From contig JADLZK010009181.1 of assembly GCA_015847255.1 (NCBI GenBank), positions 372,001-436,000 of the forward strand: a stretch of DNA of 64,000 nucleotides, read 5' to 3'. Shown in pieces: positions 21,243 through 32,461 of the stretch (position 1 is the stretch's first letter; every line of letters begins with the position of its first letter). A model generated the notes under the pieces. The model saw only the letters and a program-made list of their open reading frames with translations. It did no database searches and had not been told where the DNA came from. Source of the DNA: Hyparrhenia diplandra. Taxonomy: Eukaryota; Streptophyta; Magnoliopsida; Poales; Poaceae. A program made the position numbers and the translations under genes.

Positions 21243-22068
21243 GTTGGCACTAGAGCCTAAGATCAACATCAATAGAAGAAGGAGGAATAAGAATAAGAAG
21301 TCTCAGACCACAGCAGTAATGATGATTAACCCGGTATGTAACGAGCTTGATTATCAACTCAAATCTCCAATGCTACCCAAACTGGAAGATCTAGGTGTCC
21401 CGACCATAGCATGCTCCATCAATCAGATATATTTCCAAAACACCTTTTTGCGATATAGGATCCGCATTAATCTAATGGCTAAGGTAACGTATGAATTAAT
21501 ATTTGGTAAAATGCCTTTGTACCCAACATTTGTGCAGCTGCGAGATGGCGGACCAATCGTTCCAATTTCTAGAGGGAATTGCGAGAGACGTACCAGTAAA
21601 GATTAATGAGCACTATGTCCCCACTGACTTTTTAGTCATGGACATGGGGGAAGAAATAGATCCACTACTAGTGTTAGGGAGACCGTTCCTCAACACTACG
21701 CGCGCCATCATCTACATCCGATCGGGAGAGAGCCACTTCCAATTCCCTATAGAAAAGGTGTGTTATTATTTTAATAGTTACACTAATTGTGAGCAGCAAG
21801 GAAGAACAGGTCTGCCCGACGCCACCAAAAGAAGCAACTCTTGAAAATCTAAGAGGCAGAAGAAGAGGAAGAGAGAGTGGAAGAGCCAACCACTCCAGAG
21901 AAAAGCCCACCAACCAAGCAAAGGTGGAGGAAGAAAGAGACATCGATAGAATCATCGGTGCCACCACGTGTGACAACCGATGTGTGTGGGAAGAATGAAC
22001 GAGAAATGGAGGTCCCTGTTCGGAGGACTTTAAATCGTCGAACCCTCGTCGAAAAGGTAACTCGGTAG
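21243..22068 (+). pseudogene. Second retropepsin-like domain and C-terminal tail, family X
   Basis: Starts with NINRRRRNKNKKS, a basic linker, then LEDLGVPTIACSINQIYFQN. The CDIGS active-site turn is present at 21449-21463 but one frame away from the following INLMAKVTYELIFGKMPLY. A further frame (21503-21844) has DVPVKINEHYVPTDFLVMDM, PLLVLGRPFLNTTRAIIYI (about 21668-21720). The repeated D-x-G-S ... LGRPFL pair indicates a duplicated protease domain rather than one long one. The tail to 22068 is charged (EERDIDRII, RRTLNRRTLVEKV). No RT follows. Confidence 0.72.
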
Positions 22069-22075
22069 TTATCCA

Positions 22076-24091
22076 TATTTAATTTTCAGCATTGCATAAT
22101 TACTTTTTATATTGCATAGCATATTTATTTTTACATCCGCATTAGAAAAGAAAACAAAAATGTTCATGCTTTGCTTTGCGAAAACTTGAAGCCCCATGTG
22201 AGTAAACCCGACGCATAAACACCCTCGGGCATATTTGCTATGGTGGCATAAAAATAAAATAAAGATGCATTCATTCCCCATCATTATTACTTGCATAGAA
22301 AACCCAAAAAATATTAATACTACTGAATTAAAGTGTAAAAAGAACAATATAATCAGGCAACTAAAAGCAAAGTGGCTAACCCCGGTTATCACGATAAGTA
22401 TCTCACTACTATATTAGTTTATATATATTTTTGCTTTGTTTGATAAGAGTCTAGTCTTTACAGTCTTTTTAAAGAGTCTTTATTAGAGTGTGAGAATAAA
22501 TAAATGAACAAGAGAGAGTGTACACCAGTTTGCTTTTGCTCAACTAAAATGAACCATAAATACATGGAGATGATGAATAGTTGCTCTGTCGTAATTCCTT
22601 TCAAGTACCTAGCTTTCAAGCTTAATTTCTCTCGAGTTTTTAATGCAACCGCTTTGACTTGAGATTTGCTCTGAACCTGAAACCTGTGGGTAGCAATTGC
22701 TTGCTCTAAAGTCTAGGTGATTGACAGGATATGATATATGAAAGTTTGAACTCGCTTCTCTTACTCCTAGTGACACTAGATTTCTGGAGATTTATCTTTT
22801 GAAAATTAAAAAAAATGCAACATGATGAGTTCCTGTATGACGAGTGTTGAAACTGCTACCACAACCATATATACATGCTCCTTAGATTAGAAAAACCCTT
22901 TGATACATATATAGGCTGCTTACTTTGCATTGAGTTTGGTCAATCTCTGTCGACCCCTAGAAACTTGTCATACCGCTGATCTCGTACACTCCACCTCACT
23001 CCACTCTACTCCACTCATTCATATGCTACTTCTACTCTGGAAGTACGCATCCACCACAATTTCCACCATAGATCCAACAAAAATGTTCTACTCCTACCCC
23101 CGAGAGTGAGCAACCAAAAATATTCCCTACACTCATCCACTCAGCCCAACATCTCATAAAGCTCCATTACTCTTGTTTATCTCTCAAAAGTTTATTGCAA
23201 AAAGAGGCTTGGGCTATATTAAAAAAAGAGGATAAAAGGAGAGTTTAAAAAATGGATAAGTGTCCGCTATGAAAACAATGGGTACTTAGATGCCCGCCTC
23301 TCCATAAAAAAAAAAAAAAGAGAAAGAAAAAAATATATATAGCCCAAGTTCTCTCAAATATTTCCAAGTCCCAAAAAGAGAGATATGTTTCCTCAAGGAG
23401 CAAAGTAGAATTAGGCTTTCCCCCTTATTAATCATACACCTACCACCATATTCATTCCACCACATACATCATACACATGCATATCTTGATTAGTATGACT
23501 CGTGACTTTGGATCCATACCTTGACCCTACGATATATGCTTAGTAAGTATGATTTAGTTTTCTCCCACCTATGAGCTCCACATATAAGCCTTAGATATAG
23601 GGTGAGAGAGAGAAGGCATAGTGTCCTACTGCCTTATTCCAAAAAATATCACATGTTATGAGAGAAAAGGCATAACATCATTATTGCCTAGTGAGGATCC
23701 ATAAATACCACAAATGAGAGACTTGAGAGGGTCATACAAAAGGAACTTTGAGTTTTATTTCAAAAACTTGCAAAAACTCCAATCGTTGATCAAAGAGTTT
23801 GAGACACGAGTGCTTGACTTGACTGTTCTATCTTTCAATTGCCCAAGATCGGAAGAAAAGGCTATAAGCTCCATGGTTAAAAGGTAATATGGGTGAGTTG
23901 AAGGTTGGAAAAGTTTATTACGATCCGGAGGAGAAATTTTGTTTGAAAGCATGTGTACTTTTGAGGCGTGAAAAATATAAAATTAATTTTGCTAAGGGAC
24001 TAGCAAAAGGTAAAAATTCCATGAATTATTAATAGTCAACCAAACATGAAATAAGGGCATAAAATTAATCCAACACTAAATAATAGTAGCT
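22076..24091. other. Non-coding internal region of family X element
   Basis: A/T-rich sequence with short purine runs (A-tract with ATATATAT at 23310-23340). I see no RT, RNase H or integrase motif in any frame. Just before the 3' LTR (24027-24075) it contains a partial copy of the LTR start (ATTATTAATAGTCAACCAAA, then ATGAAATAAGGG). Confidence 0.6.
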
Positions 24092-25827
24092 TGTTGACAC
24101 CTACTATTGCAAATTATTAATAGTCAACCAAACATGAAATAAGGGTATAAAATGAATATCAACATAGATTAGGGGCCTTGCTAACATAATTCAATGAGTT
24201 TTGGTGATTTATATATTTTCAGGGATTAAACAGGTAAAAGCTAGAGTTTGCAACCTATACGATGTAAAGACTTGTCCGTGAAGTAACTTCGGCTTGGCTC
24301 CTATGAAAAAAGACTCTAGAAGACACCGAGACCACCCCCCGCAAGGTGGGGCCCATCTGTCACTGGGCCAACACGACCGAGCTCCACCCCTAGCTCGGTC
24401 GAGCTCTGGTCCCACCTGTCAGCCTCCAGCTTCTGAGGTCGGTTCATAACTGCCATTGATGAGAGATCTACACCATTGCTCAAGGTCGTTTGATCCAAGG
24501 GCCGGGGTTCATCCTCCGGGGCTATATAACAAGACCCCCGCCCCCTGGGTGAAACCCTAATTCATTCTACTCCATACCAATCAAGTCATCAAGTCAAGAT
24601 CCTAAGCCCTAGTTCCACCATAATTAGAGCATTAGCTATCTAGGCTAGTTCTAGAGAAAGGCAAGCTTGTCTTGAATTCCTGATCGTCTAGAAGTAGCAG
24701 AGGCAAAGCTTCTCGTGGCATCTCTCTTGTATCCAATACGTAAGTATTGTGTTGGCTACATTTGTTATGACGTTGCTCTATTCAATGATTATATTCTTAG
24801 TTATATGTTTCAATGTTTATTATGATTATATGCTTAGTATAGTGAGATTGTCTTTATATTCAAGCATGAAGTCGTATAGCGCCCGCTTAGCTGTACACTT
24901 TGCGGGTGGTCAACAATGTGTAAACGTGGTGTTTATACAATGTTTGCCTGCGACTACACCTTACATTCTGGTTCATGTGGTAGCTCGTGGGTGTGACATT
25001 CCCATTGAATCCTCTGTAGTCCACTCCCCAAATGTAGGGAAATTAGTTGAGCTTTATTACTTTGGTAGACTTGCTCTGTTCTTGATCTTTCTTAGTAATG
25101 TTCATCATGCGTAGATATATTGCTCTCTTGCCATGATTACTAGGTGTACTGCACTAATCTTAGTATGCATTGACATGTGATTAGGAGTAACATAGGAATA
25201 TTCCATCTATTCTCCTATACCATGCTATCATTGCCTTTTATGACACATTCTAGTGGCACACCATGATCTTTGACTTGACATTTACCATATCATTTACCAT
25301 TATCTTTATTATATGACTTACCCCTGTTGAGAGTAGTTAGATTTCATATGGTTTACTCTATATTACTACACTGCAAGTGAGTTCAATCAATCTACCCATA
25401 AACCTATCCCTTCCCTATGGTAAATATAAATAACGATACCTGGAATTACTCCGGTGAAGTGCTACAATGGTATTTCTATCTATGCACTTGTGGATATCAT
25501 TCATATTATTTCAAGGATCCAAGTGGCATATTAAGAATACCATACATGCATTTCTTGGTGTTGCTGCTTTGGGGATGACAACCTAGTATTGAGGTGATGC
25601 TGGAATGTGTGGTAAACCTCTGTGCATATCCTGAGTGAGATTAACTCCACTCTTGATAATGATGCTGAGATATACACCTTTAACTTCGTCTAACCCTTTT
25701 ACAGGAAGTGAGATTAACTCCATCTCTAGTGCTAACATTAGAGAGATACCATTAAACATTTCTGGCGCCTTTGCTGGGGTTGGATCTTAAATCCATCCTT
25801 TAGTGATTGCGTTAAGAAATGTCAACA
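24092..25827 (+). repeat. 3' LTR of family X element
   Basis: TGTTGACACC start, AAGAAATGTCAACA end, 1736 bp, TATATAA at 24523. It contains the LTR ORF at 24749-25114 (121 codons). It aligns throughout with 18118-19891, with many small differences. Confidence 0.87.
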
Positions 25828-25855
25828 CTAGGCACAATAGCTGGTGGACATTACA

Positions 25856-26109
25856 CAGTTCCTACATGGTCCTGGCCAATGTACGGGTTTCTCTTTGCCA
25901 CCTGGGCTGCTCGCTCGACCTCTGCCTCCACCTACTAACCCCAGTCCTGTGAGTATGAAAGTTTATTGCTTTCACTTGTGCTTTACTTGTATGACCTCTA
26001 CCTTCCTAGATTAGCTATCCAAGTAATCCTGTCTAACACATGCAATCTCTTCTCCTTTGTGCAGCCTCAATCGGCGGGTTCGAATAATCCACCTCATGCG
26101 CTGCGGTGA
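25856..26109 (+). pseudogene. C-terminal exons of CACTA transposase gene
   Basis: A proline-rich end of the transposase frame (SLPPGLLARPLPPPTNPSP, to 25948) is joined across an intron with GTGAGT donor at 25949 and TTTGTGCAG acceptor ending 26064 to PQSAGSNNPPHALR and a TGA at 26107-26109. Such a proline/asparagine-rich tail is usual for grass CACTA transposases. The upstream coding region is cut by the LTR element. Confidence 0.6.
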
Positions 26110-26429
26110 TCAAGCTTTTCCTTCACTGTGCACTCGGTTTCCACTTTTCTCGATGAACAGTAGTTTTTTTTTTTTTTGTATTTGTTCACTTGGTGACAGA
26201 CTTGTGATACACTTTGTGATGCACTTGTGGACTTGTGATGCACTTGATGGACTTTTTTCGATGGATTATTGTTATATATGTGATATATATTGTGATGGAT
26301 GTGATATATGTGATCGATGTGACCAATATGTGATGGATGTGTTAAATATGTGATGTATGTTTGGATGGATGTGATATATATGTGATATTTTCTGTTTGTC
26401 AATATGGAATTAAAAAATAAATAAAAACA

Positions 26430-27160
26430 TAGTTTTGGGTCACTGCCGAGTGCGCAAAGACTTTCGGCAAAGGACCCTTTTGCTGAAGTGCCATGGTCAT
26501 AGCTTTCGGCAAAGCTGAAAAAATTGGCTACTGGAAGCCCAATTTCCTAGCTTTGCCAAGTGCCCGGCACTCGGCAAAGATGCATCTTTGCCTAGTGCCG
26601 TGATCAAAGCACTTGACAAATAATTTTTTGAGAAAAACAGCTTTGCCGGTTGACAAGGCTTACAGCACTCGGAAAAGAATTTCCTAAAAAAAAAATTTAC
26701 AGCTTTGCCGAGTGTCATCTCCGACGGTGCTTGGCAATTTTTTTAAAAAAATTAGAAAAATCTTTTTTCGAGTGCCATAACGGGCTTTTCGGCAAAAGAA
26801 TTTTTTGAAAAATTAAAAATCTTTGCCGAGTACAACCACCGTCGGCACTCGGCAAAGCACTTTTTAAAAACTAAAAACTCTTTGCCAAGTGCCACCACCG
26901 TCCGTTTTTCGGCAAAGTATTTTAAAAAAATAAAAAATCTTTGTCGAGTGCCATCTCGGTCGGCACTCGACAAAGTCGCTATTAACGGGCGCCTCCGCCG
27001 TGACGCCCGTTTTTCTTTGCGAGTGCCCGACAAAAGGAACCGAGCAGAGAGAGCTTTGCCAGAATTTTTTCCCCGAGTGCGATTTTGCCGAAGCGCTACA
27101 CTCGGCAAAGCCTTTGCCGAGTGCGAATATGTCTTTGCTGAGTGCCTGTGTGCAGTAGTG
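26430..27160. repeat. CACTA subterminal repeat region
   Basis: At least a dozen direct and inverted variants of CTTTGCCGAGTGCC / GGCACTCGGCAAAG. In CACTA elements these are the binding sites for the DNA-binding transposase subunit. Confidence 0.88.
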
Positions 27161-28379
27161 AAAGAAAATCAATAAGGTGTGGTGAGTGAAGAACATTGAG
27201 TCATCTGCATCATCATCTCCAGGTCCGCCACATCAACGAGCTGAACGAAAAGGAGAAAAGTCCAGTGCATCGGACTCAAGACGATGGAACCTCGCCGAAA
27301 GGGAGTCTGGCAGCTATCTCATATTTATTTTCCATCATTTGCATATTTGATTCCTCTCTACCATTTGAATTTCTTCCACCTGTATATTTGAAATTCTCAA
27401 CCACTCTTTGCATTTTTCAAAACATAAAAAAAATAAAATTGAATTTCTAAGTAGACTTTTGGAGAAATAAATTTTGGAGCAATAATCTGTAATATTTTTG
27501 GCTGAGGGCACCCAGCATTATGGTCAATACAGCCGTTGGGGGACCGAGGCCAAAGATTGAAGCCAGTGGGGCCCAGAAGGGGCCGGCCGAGCCCATGGCT
27601 GGGCCGAACCATGGGTGGTGCCTCTGGTCCCACGCCTGCTCCAATGGCTGTCTCTGGTCGGGATCCTACGTTTTGGCTGAACACCATGCACTATGTATTT
27701 TAACCATTTTTGGATTTATGTTGTGAATGATTTGAGTAGAATTCAAGCAAAATTTCAAATCCTTATCAAACGGTGAGCTTAAAAAAAAATGAACATAACA
27801 AGATCAAGAACTATGAATTTTTTTCTAAATTTTTATATTAAGGGATTTATGTTTTATCTTAAATTTTCTTTGGCTAAAGGATTTTTAATATTTGAAACGA
27901 GTTTTATAATTTTTAGTTTTCTAAAAGTTTCTGGTGTCACATCTTGGCATCACACTCTGCCAATTCAACCCGGTTATAGGAACCAAATCGAACCCCTACT
28001 ACTTCGAATCATGGCCTGCCATGTCTGCAAAGATCAAGCCCTAGGCGACGATCACGCGATACTGATTTGAGTAAGCATTTCAAGCTAGTGCAGTACCCAG
28101 AAACCCACAAATTTGTCTTTACATGTTGTACCCGGCATTCGAGGCATTCAAGAAGGGCCATCGCACCATGGCAAAGTAGAGGCTATGGAAGCTGGTACGG
28201 GGGCTGGAGAGTTCCTAGAGCCGGAGCGGGCACCTTTCTCCAGAACCAGACAAAGCAACACCACTATGTTTCGTGTCAGTGAGGCCCGGTAAGCCTTGCG
28301 AGATGGGAAACAAGCACTGTCTGAAGCTCCGTGTGCTCAACCTACAAAAGCGTGGGAACGAGGCAAGGCCATCCCTATT
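27161..28379. other. Unassigned sequence between two CACTA elements
   Basis: No family recognised. Short ORFs (up to 96 codons, on both strands around 27397-27726 and 28067-28484) have no motif I know. Composition alternates between A/T-rich (27330-27480, 27720-27930) and G/C-rich stretches. The last 3 bases (ATT) are the target duplication of the next element. Confidence 0.5.
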
Positions 28380-29387
28380 CACTACTGCAAAAGGTTACTA
28401 AGAGAACGCCAGCCGTTTACATTAGGGGCGGTTCATTTTTCGAGCCGCCCCTATAGTGAGACACCATACGAGCCGTCCCTATAGTGACACATTAGGGGCG
28501 TGGCTGGTGTTACGAGCCGCCCCTACTATTACTAGGGGACGGTTCAATCACGAGCCGCCCCTAATGCGGTCCATAGTAGGGCGGCTCTATATTGAGGCGC
28601 CCCTACAGTGGGACTCCGAATTTTGAAACGAGGCACTAAAAATTAAAAACTCGTAAACGACCTCGGATGGAAAAACTTCCTACATATGAAATGTAGATCT
28701 CGAAAAGTTATGAAACTTTGTAGTTGACAACTTTTTACTTTGAAATCATGCAAAAGTCGTGTTGAAATGTGTCAAATTTGAAATTCGAATTTCGTAAACG
28801 ACCTCAGATGGAAAAACTTCCTACATATGAAATGTAGATCTCGAAAAGTTATGAAATTTTGTAGTTGACCACTTTTTACTTTGAAATCATCTAGGCATTC
28901 AAAAGTTGTGTTGAAATGTCTCAAATTTGAAATTCAAATTTCGTAAACGACCTCGGATGAAAAAACTTCCTACATATGAAATGTAGATCTCGAAAAGTTA
29001 TGAAACTTTGTAGTTGACCACTTTTACTTTGAATCCATTTAGGGCCTCAAATAGTCAATTTACACTCGGATTTGTATAATATATGGGGACGCGGAATGGG
29101 ATATGGACACATATGAGTGTGTAGCACGATGGTAGGGAGGGGTCGCTAGCAAGAAGCACGAGGTCGCTGGTTCGAATCCGCTGGCCGCGTAGCACGCGAT
29201 TTTACGCGAAAAATGCGCGACTTCATGGGTTCTTTGTAGGGCGGCTCATCTGAAAGGGGCGGTTAGCATCACCAACCGCCCCTATCGTAAATCAAATGTA
29301 GGAACGTGGAAATTAGGGGCAATTGGCAAAACGCGCCCCTACAGAGAGGCTTACCGGCCGCCCCTATAGAACCCGTATGTAGTAGTG
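28380..29387 (+). mobile_element. Non-autonomous CACTA element, complete, 1008 bp
   Basis: Starts CACTACTGCAAAAGG and ends CGTATGTAGTAGTG, so the termini are CACTACT(G/A)C inverted repeats. It is flanked by ATT at 28377-28379 and 29388-29390, a 3-bp duplication as expected for CACTA elements. Subterminal units of AGGGGCGG / CCGCCCCT face inward at both ends. No transposase. A 145-bp tandem repeat fills the middle. Strand is arbitrary. Confidence 0.9.
28652..29060. repeat. Tandem repeat, 2.8 copies of ~145 bp, inside CACTA element
   Basis: GTAAACGACCTCGGATGGAA recurs at 28653, 28795 and 28943, each followed by CTACATATGAAATGTAGATC and TTTGTAGTTGAC. The ACATATGAAATGT part is nearly palindromic. 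Similar 'AAACGACCT' text occurs at 58285. Confidence 0.85.
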
Positions 29388-29398
29388 ATTCTAGCAAC

Positions 29399-30698
29399 TG
29401 TTGGTATTTCTTAGCAATAGCAGAAAAGTCCACAAGCGCACGGAAGTACCGTTGCAGCACTTCACCCGGTGGTATTCAGGGTATCGTATTTCCATGAGGA
29501 ACGGTGGTGTAAGAAGTCTCTAAACTAGTTCTCCCAGAAAGATGAGATGAAGAGTAGCTCGGGTAGTGAGGTTTTCCTAATGGTAGAGATCCTAAGCAAA
29601 GATAACACTGCCACTATAGACTTACATCGAGCACCGGAGCGCACCTAGTCCGCCAGGCGATACCCGCATACTGCTCTTTGTCGAACCCGGACATGGGGGA
29701 TTACAAGGGACGGACAGGGCTGTGTCACCACTTGCTGCCTACCACCTTAGCGGTACCAGAACGAGGCAAACGAAGGTAGCCGCTAGCCTAGACACCACGT
29801 CTATGCCATGACTACAACTCTAACGTTAGCTCAAGGGTGACCCGACAGGCGACGCCCTTCTACTAGAGCATTTGTCACAAGGACAAATGACGATCGCACA
29901 AGTATATAATGGCAAAGATAACTTACTTAAGAACTTAATACCAAAAGATAAACACAAACTTCTTACTCCAAGTAGCAAGATGTTCGTTGAGGTACAAGTG
30001 TAGAGGAAGCCGGCACTCCGGGTTTCCTTCCAACTCTTCCTCACTCACTCCCTACATTAATCTAGCTAGAGCTAGTGGAATTGAGGCTTTACTCTCCCTC
30101 TCTTCTTTCTTATGTTTGCTAAATTGTTGTTTGAGAGTGGAGGTGTGAGCCTCCTTTTATAGGAAGAGAGGAGGGGGGTCTTTGCCAAATTCCTCCACCC
30201 TCATAATGTGCCAACCGACCTTAATACGTCGGTTTGGAGGTACATTGAACCTAGCCCCCCACACAACCGCCTTTGGCACATCGGCATGGGCCACCTAGAG
30301 AAAAATTGGGCGGATCGAAGCTAGGATGGGTGCGCCCGAGCCACTTTTGTGGCCAAATTGGCTCAAATTTAGTGGGCGTGCTCCTCTTGGCTTCCTCGAG
30401 TTGGCCCATGCTAGGAGCTCGTGGAAATGGGCTATTTTGATGTGGGTTTTAGTTCTATCTCAAGCTATCGACCGGCCCTATTTCCTTCTTTTGCTTGGGC
30501 TAAAACAGTGAATGGTTATTCTTCTTTCTTCTTTCTCTCCTTTTGTCCCATTTATTGTATTTTCATAGAAGTCCTGCAAAACATGTGAATTCACCAAAAC
30601 TTTGGAAATGGTTAGATCAAAAACCCCTAACGGTGTTGTCTTTGGTGATTTATATACTAATGTTGGCGGTATAAAATATGAGTTAAGGACTGTCAACA
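29399..30698 (-). repeat. 3' LTR of family Z element
   Basis: On the minus strand it starts TGTTGACAGTCC at 30698 and ends CTAAGAAATACCAACA at 29399; 1300 bp. TATAAAAGGAGGCTCACACC on the minus strand at about 30161 matches the core promoter of the Y LTRs (CTATAAAAGGAGGCTC). The internal GTATTTCCATGAGGAACG segment is also shared with Y. Confidence 0.82.
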
Positions 30699-30715
30699 AG
30701 CTTCCCCACACTTAG
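30699..30715 (-). promoter_or_regulatory. Polypurine tract of family Z
   Basis: Minus strand AAGTGTGGGGAAGCT lies directly before the LTR start, the position of the plus-strand primer. It closely matches the Y tract at 53613-53626. Confidence 0.75.
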
Positions 30716-32161
30716 TTCTTTGCTCGGCCCCTCGAGTAAAGCTAAGAAGGACTATGGTGGTTCATCCTCCAAGATGTTAACCTCTGCATACATGTTATTC
30801 CAAGCTTCACCGAACCTATGAGCATTCAAAGTGTCTACCAAATTATCTTGAGTAATTGGATAATGGAATAGCCTGGATTCAAATCATCATATTCTTCTCT
30901 TGCTCAAAAACTTGAGTTTTTAGTTTTGATAAAGAAAAGATAGCTTTGCTCCTCAGATGATACTCTCAAATCGCTCATATTTGTGTCTAGTTCCTTACCA
31001 AGGCATAAATTGATATTTTTGCCTTTTGATCATCCTACCTCTATAGGCTATATCTAGAGTTTTAGGCATGGATGATGATTAATGCATACTTACCTTGCAT
31101 ATGTTGTTGAGTCAAACCCCGGATCCTTGGAGGGAAGAGTCATACTCTTAGATCGAAAAGTGCAATTGTGTGGACTATGGTGGAAATTATACTCCTTTAT
31201 TTGTGATGTATCTCTCTTGCTTTTGAGAATGAGACATGACTATCTTTCTATTTTTTTATGAGCCTTCATGTGCTCATCATTTTTTTCTACACTTAGGACC
31301 TTCATGTGTCCCATTTTTTTTTTTTCTACACTTAGGACCTTCATGTGTCCTATATTTTTTCTTTCAATCTAATGGAACCTTCATGTGTCCCATTTTTTTA
31401 TGTCATAGCCTTAATGTCTTTTTATTGGAAAAATATGCTAAGAGAGATCTCATATCTTTAAAGCATGGAGTATTTATTTGGTGGCTAATGGATGGCATGT
31501 TTTTTGCGTACTTCGGTGTAGAAGCAAACATTTTATATGTGGCATGTACGTGCATTTTGATCTTGGGAGCGTGAAACTTCTCTCGACATAGATCACAGAG
31601 CTTGACAAAACTCAACACAAAGTAAGCAGCTATATGTAATGTTTGTATCAAGAGGCAACATTATGGCTTTGGTAGGGAATTCTTTATCATTGAGGAGCAT
31701 GCTATTGCATTTTGATTTTATAAAATAAATCCCAAGTTCATTGCAAGAGAGAGCAAGCTTCATATCATCCTACTATATCACATATTCCAATTATTTAGAG
31801 TGAAATGGGGTCCCTATCAAGAAGTTGCTCACAAGTCATAGGAATTTTAGCAAGGAATAAAAAGTATGCAAGTTTTTTATCAATTGGTAGAACAAAATTG
31901 GAGTGCCACATTTTTAGTTTTTTGATTTATTTTATTTGCATTCCACTTGATGAGTAGGAGAGAGAAAGAGTGCACAAACCATAATTGATCCCTGTATAAA
32001 AAGTTGCGCATCTTTTTCTAGCGGTGAGTGTGGCGCCTTCCCCACACTTGTTTTGTACTGTCCTTTTTATTTTGCGTAAAGAGAAAGAATATAAAAACAA
32101 GTGTAGACAGATATTCTAATAATATGGCTAAACTTTTTATTTAATATGTAATTACTTTTGT
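30716..32161 (-). other. 3' non-coding region of family Z
   Basis: No ORF with recognisable domain; the 112-codon + strand ORF at 31236 is low-complexity (repeated CATGTGTCC). A second polypurine-like tract, minus strand CAAGTGTGGGGAAGG, lies at 32036-32052, about 110 bp after the pol stop. Confidence 0.55.
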
Positions 32162-32461
32162 TTAGCAAAATTTATTAAAATCAATTAATTTTATTACATC
32201 TATTTTACATTTCAAATTATATGAAGGCTTTAGGAAGACTTTTAATCGTTGACCATTTACCTTGAAAACATTACCTTCGTCGTCTTGGATTGTGATTGTG
32301 CCATGTGATGACGTGTTGACGACGGTGTATGGTCCTTTCCATTTACTCGAAGTTTTCCTTCATAAAAAGCTTGACTCTAGAGTTGAATAGAAGAACTTTG
32401 TCTCCTTCCTTGAACTATTTTTGCTTGATTTGGTGATTGTGCCATCTTTTGGTTCTTTCTC
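32162..32461 (-). pseudogene. Integrase C-terminal end, family Z gypsy
   Basis: Minus-strand reading gives FKEGDKVLLFNSRVKLF (about 32412-32362), then after one frameshift KWKGPYTVVNTSSHGTITIQ (about 32344-32285) and VNGQRLKVFLKPS (about 32256-32217), with a stop at 32162-32164. This is the typical end of pol in Athila/Tat-type gypsy elements. The upstream core is beyond the copia insertion and absent here. It has no start codon of its own. Confidence 0.8.

Larger units (their letters stand above)
18118..25827 (+). mobile_element. Family X gypsy element, gag/protease only (non-autonomous)
   Basis: Two forward LTRs (18118-19891 and 24092-25827) bracket a PBS, a short leader, the later half of gag, two protease-like domains and 2 kb of non-coding sequence. 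No RT, RNase H or integrase motif is visible between 22080 and 24090. The two LTRs are clearly diverged, so this is an old insertion. No exact target duplication was found (GCTAC left, CTAGG right). The right flank is CACTA sequence but the left flank is gag, which is inconsistent with a simple insertion. Confidence 0.8.
25828..27160 (+). mobile_element. 3' end of a CACTA (En/Spm-type) DNA transposon
   Basis: The last transposase exons (25828-26109) are followed by a GATGTGATATATGTGAT-rich 3' region, then 700 bp of subterminal repeats in both orientations built on CTTTGCCGAGTGCC. The element ends at 27160 with TGTGTGCAGTAGTG, the reverse complement of a CACTACTGCACACA terminus. The 5' part is missing because the family X element occupies the left side. 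Confidence 0.85.
29399..32461 (-). mobile_element. Family Z gypsy element (Athila/Tat-like), 3' portion, reverse
   Basis: Read on the minus strand: integrase C-terminus (32461-32162), 1.4 kb of non-coding sequence, a polypurine tract, then the 3' LTR ending at 29399. A copia element interrupts it at 32462 and the 5' remainder is not found in the window. The 3' non-coding region is homologous to that of element Y (e.g. 31700-31790 versus 52540-52680), so Z may be an autonomous relative of Y. Confidence 0.75.

Noticed and set aside
26094..26402. Tyr/His/Ile-rich ORF, 102 codons
   Set aside because: Arises from GATGTGATATATGTG-type repeats in the CACTA 3' region.
27161..28379. Host gene between the CACTA elements
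   Set aside because: ORFs are short, on both strands, with no domain or splice pattern that I could support.
29119..29195. Functional tRNA gene
   Set aside because: B-box present but T-stem and acceptor pairing are poor.
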